Shown: piece after piece, positions 16,805-23,822 of the stretch
Numbering within the stretch: position 1 is the first letter of the stretch
How the letters are laid out: every line of letters starts with the position of its first letter
Program-made: the position numbers and the translations under genes
Notes under the pieces: generated by a model
What the model was told of the DNA's origin: nothing
The model's database searches: none
The model's input: only the letters and a program-made list of their open reading frames with translations
Source: JAQBQH01 sp035607415
GTDB taxonomy: Bacteria; Myxococcota_A; Polyangia; Palsa-1104
DNA: 64,000 nucleotides
Assembly (NCBI GenBank): GCA_035607415.1
Contig: DATNAQ010000041.1
Location: 62,001 to 126,000, forward strand
Direction: 5' to 3'

Positions 16805-18346
16805 ATGGCGTCCGATCTCACGTCTGTCACCGAGCTCGCCAAGGTGATGTTCAAGGAGGGCAAGCGCCGCCTCCTCACGCTGACCACGATGTTCTCGATC
16901 ACGGCGCTGATCGCGCTGATCGTCGGGCTCATGCTGCCCAAGCGCTACGACGCGACGGCGCTGATCCTCGTCGAGCAGAACGCCATCATCAAGCCGCTCA
17001 TGGAGGGGCGCGCCACCACCATGGCCGACCAGACGGCGGTGGTGAACCAGCTCGTGCTCGGCCGCCGCGTGCTGCGCGAGATCCTGCTCTTCGGCGGCTG
17101 GGTCAAGCCGCCGCCGGCGCGCCAGCCCGAGCCGCGCGAGGAGGAGCAGCTCCTCAGGCAGCTGCGCAACAACATCAAGATCGAGACCTCGCGCGACGAG
17201 CTGGTGCGCATCAGCTTCAGCGATCGCGATCCGCAGCGCACCTACAAGGTCGCGAACAAGATCGCCGAGATCTACTTGCGCGAGAGCGACGCCGGTAAAG
17301 AGCGTGAAAGCCGCGAGGCGTTCGAGTTCATCGACCGCCAGGTCAAGGAGTACAGCGACAAGCTCTCCGACATCCACGGCAAGGTGCTCGCGCAGTACTC
17401 GGGCGAGTCGCCCAAGCCGACGCCGGACGCGCCCACCGTCGAGAAGCCGAAGGCGAAGATCTCGGCCGAGGAGCTGGCCAGCCTGCGCGCCGAAGAGGCG
17501 ATGCTGCAGACGCAGGTGTCGCGCAAGCCGGCTGCGGGACAGAAGGTCGACCCGCAGGTCGAGGCCAACGCGCGCTCGCACGTGTTGCAGCTTTCGGCCG
17601 AGCTCGAGCGGCTGCGCTCCAGCTTCACCGACGAGCATCCCGACGTGAAGCGCGTCAAGCGCGAGCTCGCCAACGCGCAGGACGAGCTCGATCGCCTCGA
17701 GCACGCCTCGGCCGATCGCGAGGCCCAGTCGGCGCTCGCCACCAAGCTCGACGACGACGTGGCCCAGGCCGCGCGCCTCCGCCTCGAGGAGGTGCGCCGC
17801 CGCATCGCCGCCGCCACCGGCACCACGGTGCACCACTCGACGGCGCCGCGCGTGCAGAACGCCAGCGTCGAGAACATCGATCCCGAGATGCGCACCGTCG
17901 GACGCGACACCGCGCTGTCGGAGCTGCTGCGTCGCTACGAGGCCACGCGCGACGTCTATCAGGATCTGCTCAAGCGCCGCGAGAACGCGCGCGTGACCAT
18001 GGAGCTCGATGCCAAGCACCGCAGCTTCAACATGCGCATCCAGGAGCCGGCCGAGCTGCCGGCGACGGCGTCGAGCCTGCGGCTCATGCACCTCGTGCTC
18101 ATCGGCCTGATCCTGGCGGTGCTCGTGCCGCTCGGCTACCTCGTGCTCATCGTGCGCTTCGACCACCGCGTGCGCAGCCCCGCGCAGATCCATCGCCTCG
18201 TGCCGCTGCTCGGCAGCATCTCGTACGCGCCGTCGGTGCGCGAGAAGTCGCGGCTGCGCACCAAGGAGTTCCTCGCGCTGCTCATGGTGATCGGCGTCTT
18301 CGTCGTCTACCTGACCGTCTTCGTCATCAAGCTCAAGACGACATGA
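16805..18346 (+). CDS. Polysaccharide chain-length determinant (Wzz/GumC family)
   Basis: 513-residue inner-membrane co-polymerase. The first membrane segment (about 23-44) is followed by the Wzz motif PKRYDATALILVEQ, then a long periplasmic coiled coil (about 150-410) rich in Glu/Arg/Ala. The coil contains FTDEHPDVKRVKRELANAQDEL, the typical GNVR-type 'hPDV' signature. A second membrane segment (about 426-448) and an extra C-terminal hydrophobic stretch (about 482-508) end the protein. It controls polymer length together with a BY-kinase partner; the next gene, overlapping by four bases, is that partner's homologue. Expressed from the extended -10 promoter just upstream. Confidence 0.88.
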   Translation: MASDLTSVTELAKVMFKEGKRRLLTLTTMFSITALIALIVGLMLPKRYDATALILVEQNAIIKPLMEGRATTMADQTAVVNQLVLGRRVLREILLFGGWVKPPPARQPEPREEEQLLRQLRNNIKIETSRDELVRISFSDRDPQRTYKVANKIAEIYLRESDAGKERESREAFEFIDRQVKEYSDKLSDIHGKVLAQYSGESPKPTPDAPTVEKPKAKISAEELASLRAEEAMLQTQVSRKPAAGQKVDPQVEANARSHVLQLSAELERLRSSFTDEHPDVKRVKRELANAQDELDRLEHASADREAQSALATKLDDDVAQAARLRLEEVRRRIAAATGTTVHHSTAPRVQNASVENIDPEMRTVGRDTALSELLRRYEATRDVYQDLLKRRENARVTMELDAKHRSFNMRIQEPAELPATASSLRLMHLVLIGLILAVLVPLGYLVLIVRFDHRVRSPAQIHRLVPLLGSISYAPSVREKSRLRTKEFLALLMVIGVFVVYLTVFVIKLKTT

Positions 18347-19122
18347 GCGAGCGTCGACGAGGCGGCGGCAAGGACCGTCCCGACATCATCGAGGACAAGA
18401 CGCAGGTCGACACCTCGGTGCCCGTGTCGCGCGCGCTCGTGCCGCAGCAGCGCGGGCAGATCCTGGTGCCCGAGTCGCGGCTGCCCAAGGTCGCGGCGCG
18501 GCTGCCCGTCGGCATGGCGACGGCCGAGCAGGTCGACAGCTTCCGCGAGCTGCGCACCCGCCTGCAAGCGATGGCGCTCGGCGCCGGGCTGCGCTACTTC
18601 ACGACGCTGGTCGTGCCCATCACCCCCGACTCGGGCGCGAGCTTCGTCGCGCGCAATCTGGCCGCGGCGTTCACCATGCAGGACAACCAGATGGCGGTGC
18701 TGGTCGACTGCAACCTGCGCCATCCGACGCAGCACCTCGCGCTCGGCACGCGCAGCGACGACGGCGGGCTCTTCGATTTTCTCGATCAGCCGCACGCGGC
18801 GATCGACACGCTCGTGCGCCCGACCGGCGTTCCGGGCCTGCACTTCGTCCCCGCCGGCACGCCCCCGCGCGGCGGGCGCGAGTACTTCGCCTCGGCAGGC
18901 ATGCGCATGCTCATGTCGACGCTGCGCAAGGAGGCCTGTTACGTGTTCCTCGACGGGCCGCCCGCGAAGGGCTCGCCGGACGCGCGCATCCTCGCAGATC
19001 TCGCCGATTTCGTAGTAGCCGTCATCAGTTACGGGTCGGCGACGAGCGAGGAGATCGCCGAGACGGCGGGCCTGTTCGACCCGCACAAGTTCGCCGGCGT
19101 GGTCTTCAACGAACGCCCGTGA
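18343..19122 (+). CDS. CpsD/CapB-like protein with a degenerate P-loop
   Basis: 259-residue homologue of the cytoplasmic tyrosine autokinase partner of Wzz proteins. The fold is recognisable: FRELRTRLQAM helix, strand FTTLVVPIT, ARNLAAAFTM helix, Walker-A'-like VLVDCNLRHP (residues 119-128), and a closing YVFLDGPPAKGSPDARIL strand in the Walker B place. However, the Walker A region is TPDSGASF (94-101): the invariant Lys-Thr/Ser of GxxxxGK[T/S] is absent, and there is no C-terminal Tyr cluster. It probably binds the Wzz protein without normal ATP-driven autophosphorylation. A related family with this feature occurs in several EPS loci. The complete counterpart is at 43,054-44,301. Confidence 0.8.
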   Translation: MSERRRGGGKDRPDIIEDKTQVDTSVPVSRALVPQQRGQILVPESRLPKVAARLPVGMATAEQVDSFRELRTRLQAMALGAGLRYFTTLVVPITPDSGASFVARNLAAAFTMQDNQMAVLVDCNLRHPTQHLALGTRSDDGGLFDFLDQPHAAIDTLVRPTGVPGLHFVPAGTPPRGGREYFASAGMRMLMSTLRKEACYVFLDGPPAKGSPDARILADLADFVVAVISYGSATSEEIAETAGLFDPHKFAGVVFNERP

Positions 19123-19187
19123 AAACGCCGGTCGGGCCCTTGACCACGGCGGTTATACCGCGTAGAAGACATGTAAGGAGCTTTACG

Positions 19188-19970
19188 GTGCAGGGCGTCT
19201 CTTTTTCGCGGACGACGGTGGCGCTGATGTATCACGCGGTGGGCTCCGCGAACGGCCCGCACATCGATCCGCACTACCGCGTCGACGGCCCTCGTTTCCG
19301 TCAGCAGCTCGAGCTCGCCCTGAGACTCGGCGGCGGCGCTGTCTGCACGCACGACTGGCTCGCCGGCAAGCCCGGCGTCATCTTCACCTTCGACGACGGC
19401 CTCGAGACCGACTACGCGGTCGCGACGCCGATGCTCAAGGCGGCGGGCGCGCGCGCCGACTTCTTCGTGAACCCGGCGCAGGTGGGCACGCCCGGCTACG
19501 CGACCTGGACGCAGCTGCGCGAGATGGCCGACGCCGGCATGTCGATCCAGTCGCACGGGCTCGACCATCGCCACTTTCTGACCGAGCTCTCGCCGTTTCA
19601 TCTGCGCGAAGAGCTGCGCCGCTCGAAGCAGGAGATTGAACAAAATGTCGGGCGACCGGTGACGCTGCTCGCGCCGCCCGGCGGTCGCAGCCCGGCGCGC
19701 CTCGAGCAGATCGCGCGCGAGTGTGGCTACACGCACGTGCTCGACTCCAAGCCCGGCCGCATCGACGGCGTCGACGCGCGCACGCTCAGCCGCCTGGCGG
19801 TGACGTCGCAGCTCAACCTCGGGCAGCTCGAGGCGTGGCTCCTGCGCAAGGGCACCGCGCTCGTGCGTTTGCAGCTCCGATACTCGGTGCTCGACTTCGC
19901 CAAACGCGCGTTCGGCGACGACACCTATCGGAACATCCGCAAGCGGATCCTGAAGACGCCCACCGCCTGA
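19188..19970 (+). CDS. Polysaccharide deacetylase (carbohydrate esterase family 4)
   Basis: 260-residue NodB-domain protein. Motif 1 is FTFDDGLETD (metal and base Asp pair), motif 2 is SHGLDHRH (His-x3-His), and motif 3 is LLAPPGGRS. Start choice: an in-frame GTG at 19,119 overlaps the previous stop. I prefer GTG 19,188, because AAGGAG (19,175-19,180) sits 7 nt before it and the family domain starts there (TVALMYHAVG). It would remove N-acetyl groups from polymer or lipid-linked sugar. Last gene of the Wzz/kinase operon, and 21 nt ahead of the aminoacyl-carrier-protein cluster. Confidence 0.85.
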   Translation: MQGVSFSRTTVALMYHAVGSANGPHIDPHYRVDGPRFRQQLELALRLGGGAVCTHDWLAGKPGVIFTFDDGLETDYAVATPMLKAAGARADFFVNPAQVGTPGYATWTQLREMADAGMSIQSHGLDHRHFLTELSPFHLREELRRSKQEIEQNVGRPVTLLAPPGGRSPARLEQIARECGYTHVLDSKPGRIDGVDARTLSRLAVTSQLNLGQLEAWLLRKGTALVRLQLRYSVLDFAKRAFGDDTYRNIRKRILKTPTA

Positions 19971-19977
19971 ATTCGTG

Positions 19978-19983
19978 TAGAAT
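19978..19983 (+). promoter_or_regulatory. Putative -10 box for the aminoacyl-carrier-protein cluster
   Basis: TAGAAT, 8 nt before the GTG at 19,992, with no Shine-Dalgarno sequence. It would give the cluster its own near-leaderless transcript, separate from the deacetylase upstream. Confidence 0.5.
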
Positions 19984-19991
19984 GTCCAGCC

Positions 19992-21161
19992 GTGAACGTA
20001 CATTCCAATAGCGAGATCGTCGCCCAGACGCGGACCATCGCCCGCGAAGTGGCGGCCAAGCACGCGCCGGATGTCGACGCCAAAGCGCGTTTTCCGCACG
20101 AGACCTTCGAGGCGCTGCGCCAGGCCAAGCTGCTGACGGCGGCGCTGCCGAAGGAGTACGGCGGCGGCGGCGCGGGCATGGTCGAGCTGGCCGAGATGTG
20201 CATGACGCTGGCGCACGGCTGCGGCTCGAGCGGCATGGTGCTGGCGATGCACCACATCCAGGTCGCGTGCATCGCGCGCCACGCGCTCGGCTCTCCGTTC
20301 TTCAAGAAGTATGCGGAGGAGCTCGTCGAGCGGCAGCTTCTGATCGGCTCGATCACGTCGGAGGTCGGCGTGTGGGGCGACACCCGCTCGAGCATCTGCG
20401 CGTGCGTTCGCGACAACGGGCGCTTCAAGCTCGACAAGGACGCGACGACCGCGTCGTACGCCGAGCACGCGGACGATCTTTTGGTGACGGCGCGCCGCAA
20501 CGCGGAGGCGCCGCAGTCGGATCAGGTGCTCGTGCTCGTGCGCAAGGCCGATCGCTCGCTCACGCAGACGACGACGTGGGACACGATGGGCATGCGCGGC
20601 ACGTGCAGCCCCGGGTTCAAGCTCGTCTCGGCGGGGCCGGAGGAGCAGGTGCTGCCGGGCTCGTTCGCCGACGCCTCGGCGCAGACGATGGTTTCGTACT
20701 CGCACATCCTGTGGTCGGCGGTGTGGCTCGGGATCGCGTCGGACGCGATGTCGCGCGCATCGGCGTTCGTGCGTGCCGAGGCGCGCAAGATGCCGGGCAC
20801 GGTGCCGCCGAAGGCGACGCACCTGGCGCGCCTGTCGGCCGAGGTGCAGCTCCTGCGCAACAGCGTGCACGGGCAGGCGCACGAGTTCGACGAGATCATG
20901 ACGCGCCCGTCGGGGATGGAGGAGCTGCTCACCATCGGCTGGGCGCTCAAGATGAACAACATCAAGGTGTCGTCGTCGGAGAAGGCGCCCGAGATCGTGC
21001 ACGACTCGCTGCAGATCATCGGCATCGGCGCGTACAAGAACGATTCCAAGCTGTCGGTGGGCCGGCAGTATCGCGACTCGCTGTCGGCGGCGCTGATGAT
21101 CTCGAACGACCGCATCTTCTCGAAGACCGCTTCGATGCTGCTCGTACACAAGGACGAATAA
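19992..21161 (+). CDS. Acyl-CoA dehydrogenase-like flavoprotein
   Basis: 389-residue protein of the acyl-CoA dehydrogenase superfamily: N-terminal helical domain (LPKEYGGGGAGMVELAEM), middle beta domain (ITSEVGVWGD, TWDTMGMRGTCSPGFKL) and C-terminal helical domain. It heads a unit with an amino acid:[carrier protein] ligase and a carrier protein. By analogy with flavoproteins that oxidise aminoacyl-S-carrier substrates (for example prolyl-S-PCP), it may desaturate the tethered amino acid rather than an acyl-CoA; this is inference. The usual catalytic Glu was not located with confidence. GTG start with -10 box TAGAAT 8 nt upstream; its stop is one base before the ligase. Confidence 0.8.
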   Translation: MNVHSNSEIVAQTRTIAREVAAKHAPDVDAKARFPHETFEALRQAKLLTAALPKEYGGGGAGMVELAEMCMTLAHGCGSSGMVLAMHHIQVACIARHALGSPFFKKYAEELVERQLLIGSITSEVGVWGDTRSSICACVRDNGRFKLDKDATTASYAEHADDLLVTARRNAEAPQSDQVLVLVRKADRSLTQTTTWDTMGMRGTCSPGFKLVSAGPEEQVLPGSFADASAQTMVSYSHILWSAVWLGIASDAMSRASAFVRAEARKMPGTVPPKATHLARLSAEVQLLRNSVHGQAHEFDEIMTRPSGMEELLTIGWALKMNNIKVSSSEKAPEIVHDSLQIIGIGAYKNDSKLSVGRQYRDSLSAALMISNDRIFSKTASMLLVHKDE

Positions 21162-21162
21162 C

Positions 21163-22083
21163 GTGAGCCAGGACAACGTGAGCTACGACGTCGAGGGCTT
21201 CTACAAGGGGTTGGTGGAGCACGGGCTCATCGTGCCGGTGCGCGTGCTCGGCGCCTTCGGGCGCGGCGCGGTGTTCGAGGACGTGCTCGAGCGCTTCAAC
21301 GGGCTGGTCACGCAGCTCTCGAAGAACGACGGCGCCGAGGTCTACACGTTCCCGCCGGTGATCGACCGGACGATCATCGAGAAGACCGACTACCTCGACT
21401 CGTTTCCCAATCTCGCGGGCACCGTCTTCAGCTTCTTCGGCAAGGACCGCGAGGCCAAGGCGCTGTCGGCGAAGGTGCACGCGGGCGAGGCATGGGGCGA
21501 CACGCAGGGCATCACCGACGTGTGCCTGAACCCGGCCGCCTGCTATCCGGTCTATCCGTGCATCGCCGGGACGCTGCCGCCGAACGGGCGCACCATCACG
21601 ATGACCAACTGGGTCTATCGTCACGAGCCGTCGCCGGAGCCGACGCGCATGCAGTCGTTCCGCGTGCGCGAGTTCGTGCGCGCCGGGACGCCCGACATGG
21701 TCGTCGAGTGGCGCGATCAGTGGTTGCAGCGCGGGCTCGAGCTCCTGACGTCGCTCGGGATGCCGGCGAAGTCGGACGTGGCGGCCGATCCGTTCTTCGG
21801 GCGCGCCGGCAAGATCCTCGCCGACGGGCAGAAGGCGCAGAAGCTGAAGTTCGAGGTGCTGGTGCCGGTGATCTCGCTCGAGAAGCCGACGGCGGTCTGC
21901 TCGTTCAATTATCACCAGGAGCACTTCGGGCACGTGTTCGGCATCCGCACCGCCGACGATCAGGTCGCGCACACCGCGTGCCTCGGCTTCGGGCTCGAGC
22001 GCGTGACGATGGCGCTGTTCAAGACCCACGGGTTCGATCCCAAGACGTGGCCGGCTCCGGTCCGGGCCAAGCTCTGGCCCTGA
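21163..22083 (+). CDS. Amino acid:[carrier protein] ligase (SerRS-like)
   Basis: 306-residue truncated homologue of the catalytic core of atypical (methanogen-type) seryl-tRNA synthetase, lacking a tRNA-binding domain. Class II motif 2 is RMQSFRVREFVRAG and motif 3 is GFGLERVTMALF. Cys127 (AACYP), Glu170 (RVREF) and Cys273 (HTACLG) line up with the zinc ligands known for Bradyrhizobium Bll0957. That family adenylates Gly or Ala and loads it on the phosphopantetheine arm of a small carrier protein. A carrier protein and a phosphopantetheinyl transferase follow in the same run. GTG start one base after the flavoprotein stop. Confidence 0.92.
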   Translation: MSQDNVSYDVEGFYKGLVEHGLIVPVRVLGAFGRGAVFEDVLERFNGLVTQLSKNDGAEVYTFPPVIDRTIIEKTDYLDSFPNLAGTVFSFFGKDREAKALSAKVHAGEAWGDTQGITDVCLNPAACYPVYPCIAGTLPPNGRTITMTNWVYRHEPSPEPTRMQSFRVREFVRAGTPDMVVEWRDQWLQRGLELLTSLGMPAKSDVAADPFFGRAGKILADGQKAQKLKFEVLVPVISLEKPTAVCSFNYHQEHFGHVFGIRTADDQVAHTACLGFGLERVTMALFKTHGFDPKTWPAPVRAKLWP

Positions 22084-22107
22084 GCGAGTGAAGCGAGCGG
22101 TGCGACA

Positions 22108-23082
22108 ATGACCCGGGTCGTCGTTCTTCCCGCGCTCGACGCGGCTCAGTATCAGCGGAGCACGCTGCACGCCGAAGACCGCGTCTGGGTCGAGAAGAAC
22201 TGTTACATCGACATCTGGATCGAGGTCGTGCACGCGCTCGGGCTCGATCCGCTGGCGATGCTCGGGTTCACGAGCGCGATCGACTTCGAAGGCGATCAGT
22301 GGACCTTCTTCAAGCCGCCGCACGAGGAGCTGCGCGATCTGTACGGCCTCGACGTGCAGGAGCTGAACGTGTGGCGCTCGATCGCCGAGCACACCATCGA
22401 GTACGTCGGCGCCGGCAAGATGATCTCGACGGAGGCGGACGCGTTTTGGCTGCCTGACACCGCGGGCACCGACTATCAGCGCACGCACACCAAGACGACG
22501 ATCGTCATTCAGGACTTCGATCTCGAGCGGCAGCGCATGGGCTACTTCCACAACGCCGGCTACTACGCGCTCGAGGGCGAGGATTTCCGGCAGCTGTTCC
22601 GCGTGGGCAAGGCGCCCGATCCGACGTTCATGCCGCTGTTCGCCGAGGCCATTCGCAGCGACCGCATGGTGAAGCGGCCGACGGCGGAGCTGCGCGAGAC
22701 GGCGCGGAGGCTGCTGGCGCGGCACGTTGGACGGCGGCCCGCCGACAATCCGGTGGTGCGCTTCGGCAAGCGGTTCGCGACCGATCTGCCGTGGGTGACC
22801 GAGAAGGGCCTGCCGTTCTATCACGCGTGGGCGTTCGCGACGGTGCGGCAGCTCGGCGCGGCCATGGAGCTCCTGCAGCTGCATCTTGCGTGGCTCGACG
22901 ATCCGGCGCTGCTTGCCGCGGCGGAGCCGTTCGGCAAGATCAGCGCGACGGCGAAGGCGTTCATCTTGAAGGCGGCGCGCGCGGTCAACGCCAAGCGCGC
23001 GCTCGACGCGTCGCCGATGTTCGACGAGATGGCGCAGGCGTGGCAGAGCGGGATGGACACGCTCGCCGCGCACCTGCGGTAA
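22108..23082 (+). CDS. DUF1839 family protein
   Basis: 324-residue cytosolic protein matching the DUF1839 family, which I know mainly as a neighbour of amino acid:[carrier protein] ligases. The N-terminus carries the family hallmark LHAEDRVWVEKNCYIDIWIE, with a conserved Asn-Cys-Tyr suggestive of a cysteine-centred active site similar to BtrH-type acyltransferases. That reading is inference. Further conserved stretches are VGAGKMISTEADAFWLPDTAGTDY (a BtrH-like substrate region) and GYYALEGEDF. A possible role is transfer of the aminoacyl group from carrier protein to an acceptor. It is 24 bp after the ligase gene. Confidence 0.8.
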   Translation: MTRVVVLPALDAAQYQRSTLHAEDRVWVEKNCYIDIWIEVVHALGLDPLAMLGFTSAIDFEGDQWTFFKPPHEELRDLYGLDVQELNVWRSIAEHTIEYVGAGKMISTEADAFWLPDTAGTDYQRTHTKTTIVIQDFDLERQRMGYFHNAGYYALEGEDFRQLFRVGKAPDPTFMPLFAEAIRSDRMVKRPTAELRETARRLLARHVGRRPADNPVVRFGKRFATDLPWVTEKGLPFYHAWAFATVRQLGAAMELLQLHLAWLDDPALLAAAEPFGKISATAKAFILKAARAVNAKRALDASPMFDEMAQAWQSGMDTLAAHLR

Positions 23083-23101
23083 TGGGCAAGGGGGGAAGCG
23101 C

Positions 23102-23491
23102 GTGACGACCGTGGGCATCGATCTGGTGCGCGTGAGCCGCGTGGAGGAGTCGCTGGCGCAGTTCGGCGAGCGCTTCCTCAGGCGCGTGTTCACCGACGGG
23201 GAGATCGCCTACGCCAATGCTGCGCCGGCGCTGGCCGCCGAGCGGCTGGCGGCGCGCTTCGCCGCCAAGGAGGCGGCCGTCAAGGCGCTCGGGCTCGTCG
23301 AGCGCGGGGTCGGCTGGCGCGAGATCGAGGTGACGCGCGCGCCCTCGGGCGCTTGTCAGCTTTCGTTGCACGGGGCGGCGCGCGACGCCGCTGCCGAGGC
23401 CGGCGTGGTCGAGCTCGCGGTGAGCCTCAGCCACGAGGGCGATTACGCCACTGCAGTCGTGCTTGCCATGCGGAATCAGGAGGCCGCGTAA
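23102..23491 (+). CDS. acpS: Holo-[acyl-carrier-protein] synthase (4'-phosphopantetheinyl transferase)
   Basis: 129-residue AcpS-type enzyme that moves phosphopantetheine from CoA to a conserved Ser of a carrier protein. Motif GIDLVRVSRVEE contains the metal-binding Asp7; RFAAKEAAVKALG contains Glu57 and the conserved Lys; VSLSHEGDYATAVVL is the C-terminal motif. The length is normal for the trimeric AcpS class. A purine-rich aaggggggaag precedes the GTG. Its gene lies directly before the carrier protein gene, so it is likely the dedicated activator of that carrier. Confidence 0.93.
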   Translation: MTTVGIDLVRVSRVEESLAQFGERFLRRVFTDGEIAYANAAPALAAERLAARFAAKEAAVKALGLVERGVGWREIEVTRAPSGACQLSLHGAARDAAAEAGVVELAVSLSHEGDYATAVVLAMRNQEAA

Positions 23492-23492
23492 C

Positions 23493-23738
23493 ATGATGGT
23501 TGAAAAGATTCGCAAAATCCTCGCCGACCACGGGCGGCTCAACAAGGACCCGTACACGCTCGAAGAGGGCGCCGATCTCTATCAGGCCGGGATGACCTCG
23601 CACGCCAGCGTCAACGTGATGCTCGCGCTCGAGGGCGAGTTCGAGATCGAGTTCCCCGATCACATGCTCAAGCGCAGCGTGTTCGAGAGCATCGGCGCGA
23701 TGCGTGACACGATCGCGCAGCTCACTGAAGGAAAGTGA
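23493..23738 (+). CDS. Aminoacyl carrier protein
   Basis: 81-residue acyl-carrier-protein fold. The attachment motif is DLYQAGMTSHASVNVM, with Ser36 as the phosphopantetheine site in place of the usual DSL; this Gly-Met/Leu-Thr-Ser form is typical of carrier proteins that partner SerRS-like ligases. Acidic helix II (MLALEGEFEIEFPD) is present. Start ATG 23,493 is set by AGGAGG (23,478-23,483). It would carry the activated amino acid between the ligase, the flavoprotein and a transferase. The closely packed order ligase, DUF1839, acpS, carrier supports one pathway. Confidence 0.92.
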   Translation: MMVEKIRKILADHGRLNKDPYTLEEGADLYQAGMTSHASVNVMLALEGEFEIEFPDHMLKRSVFESIGAMRDTIAQLTEGK

Positions 23739-23799
23739 GCGAGCGTCAGCGAGCGAACGTGAGCGAGGCCGGTACGGCCCGCGGATCGTTTTCGCTTTA

Positions 23800-23822
23800 T
23801 TGGTGCATCTGAGATGCACCAA
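23800..23822. promoter_or_regulatory. Perfect 23-bp dyad overlapping the GH2 start codon
   Basis: ttggtgcatct, one central g, then agatgcaccaa: an exact 11-bp inverted repeat whose last base is the A of the ATG at 23,822. It lies 61 bp after the carrier protein stop, in a stretch with a local AT-rich cttta. It could be an operator for a dimeric repressor, or an mRNA hairpin hiding the start codon. No T-tract follows. Confidence 0.7.

Noticed and set aside
1..19970. Exosortase/PEP-CTERM system suspected from the AsnB, Wzz and kinase-like gene set
   Set aside because: No exosortase gene and no protein ending in a PEP-CTERM-type sorting signal is visible in the window.
22084..23790. gcgag-type words at 22,084-22,107 and 23,739-23,770, suspected short repeats
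   Set aside because: They are simple agcgag runs around stop codons without consistent length or pairing, and do not form a definable repeat family here.
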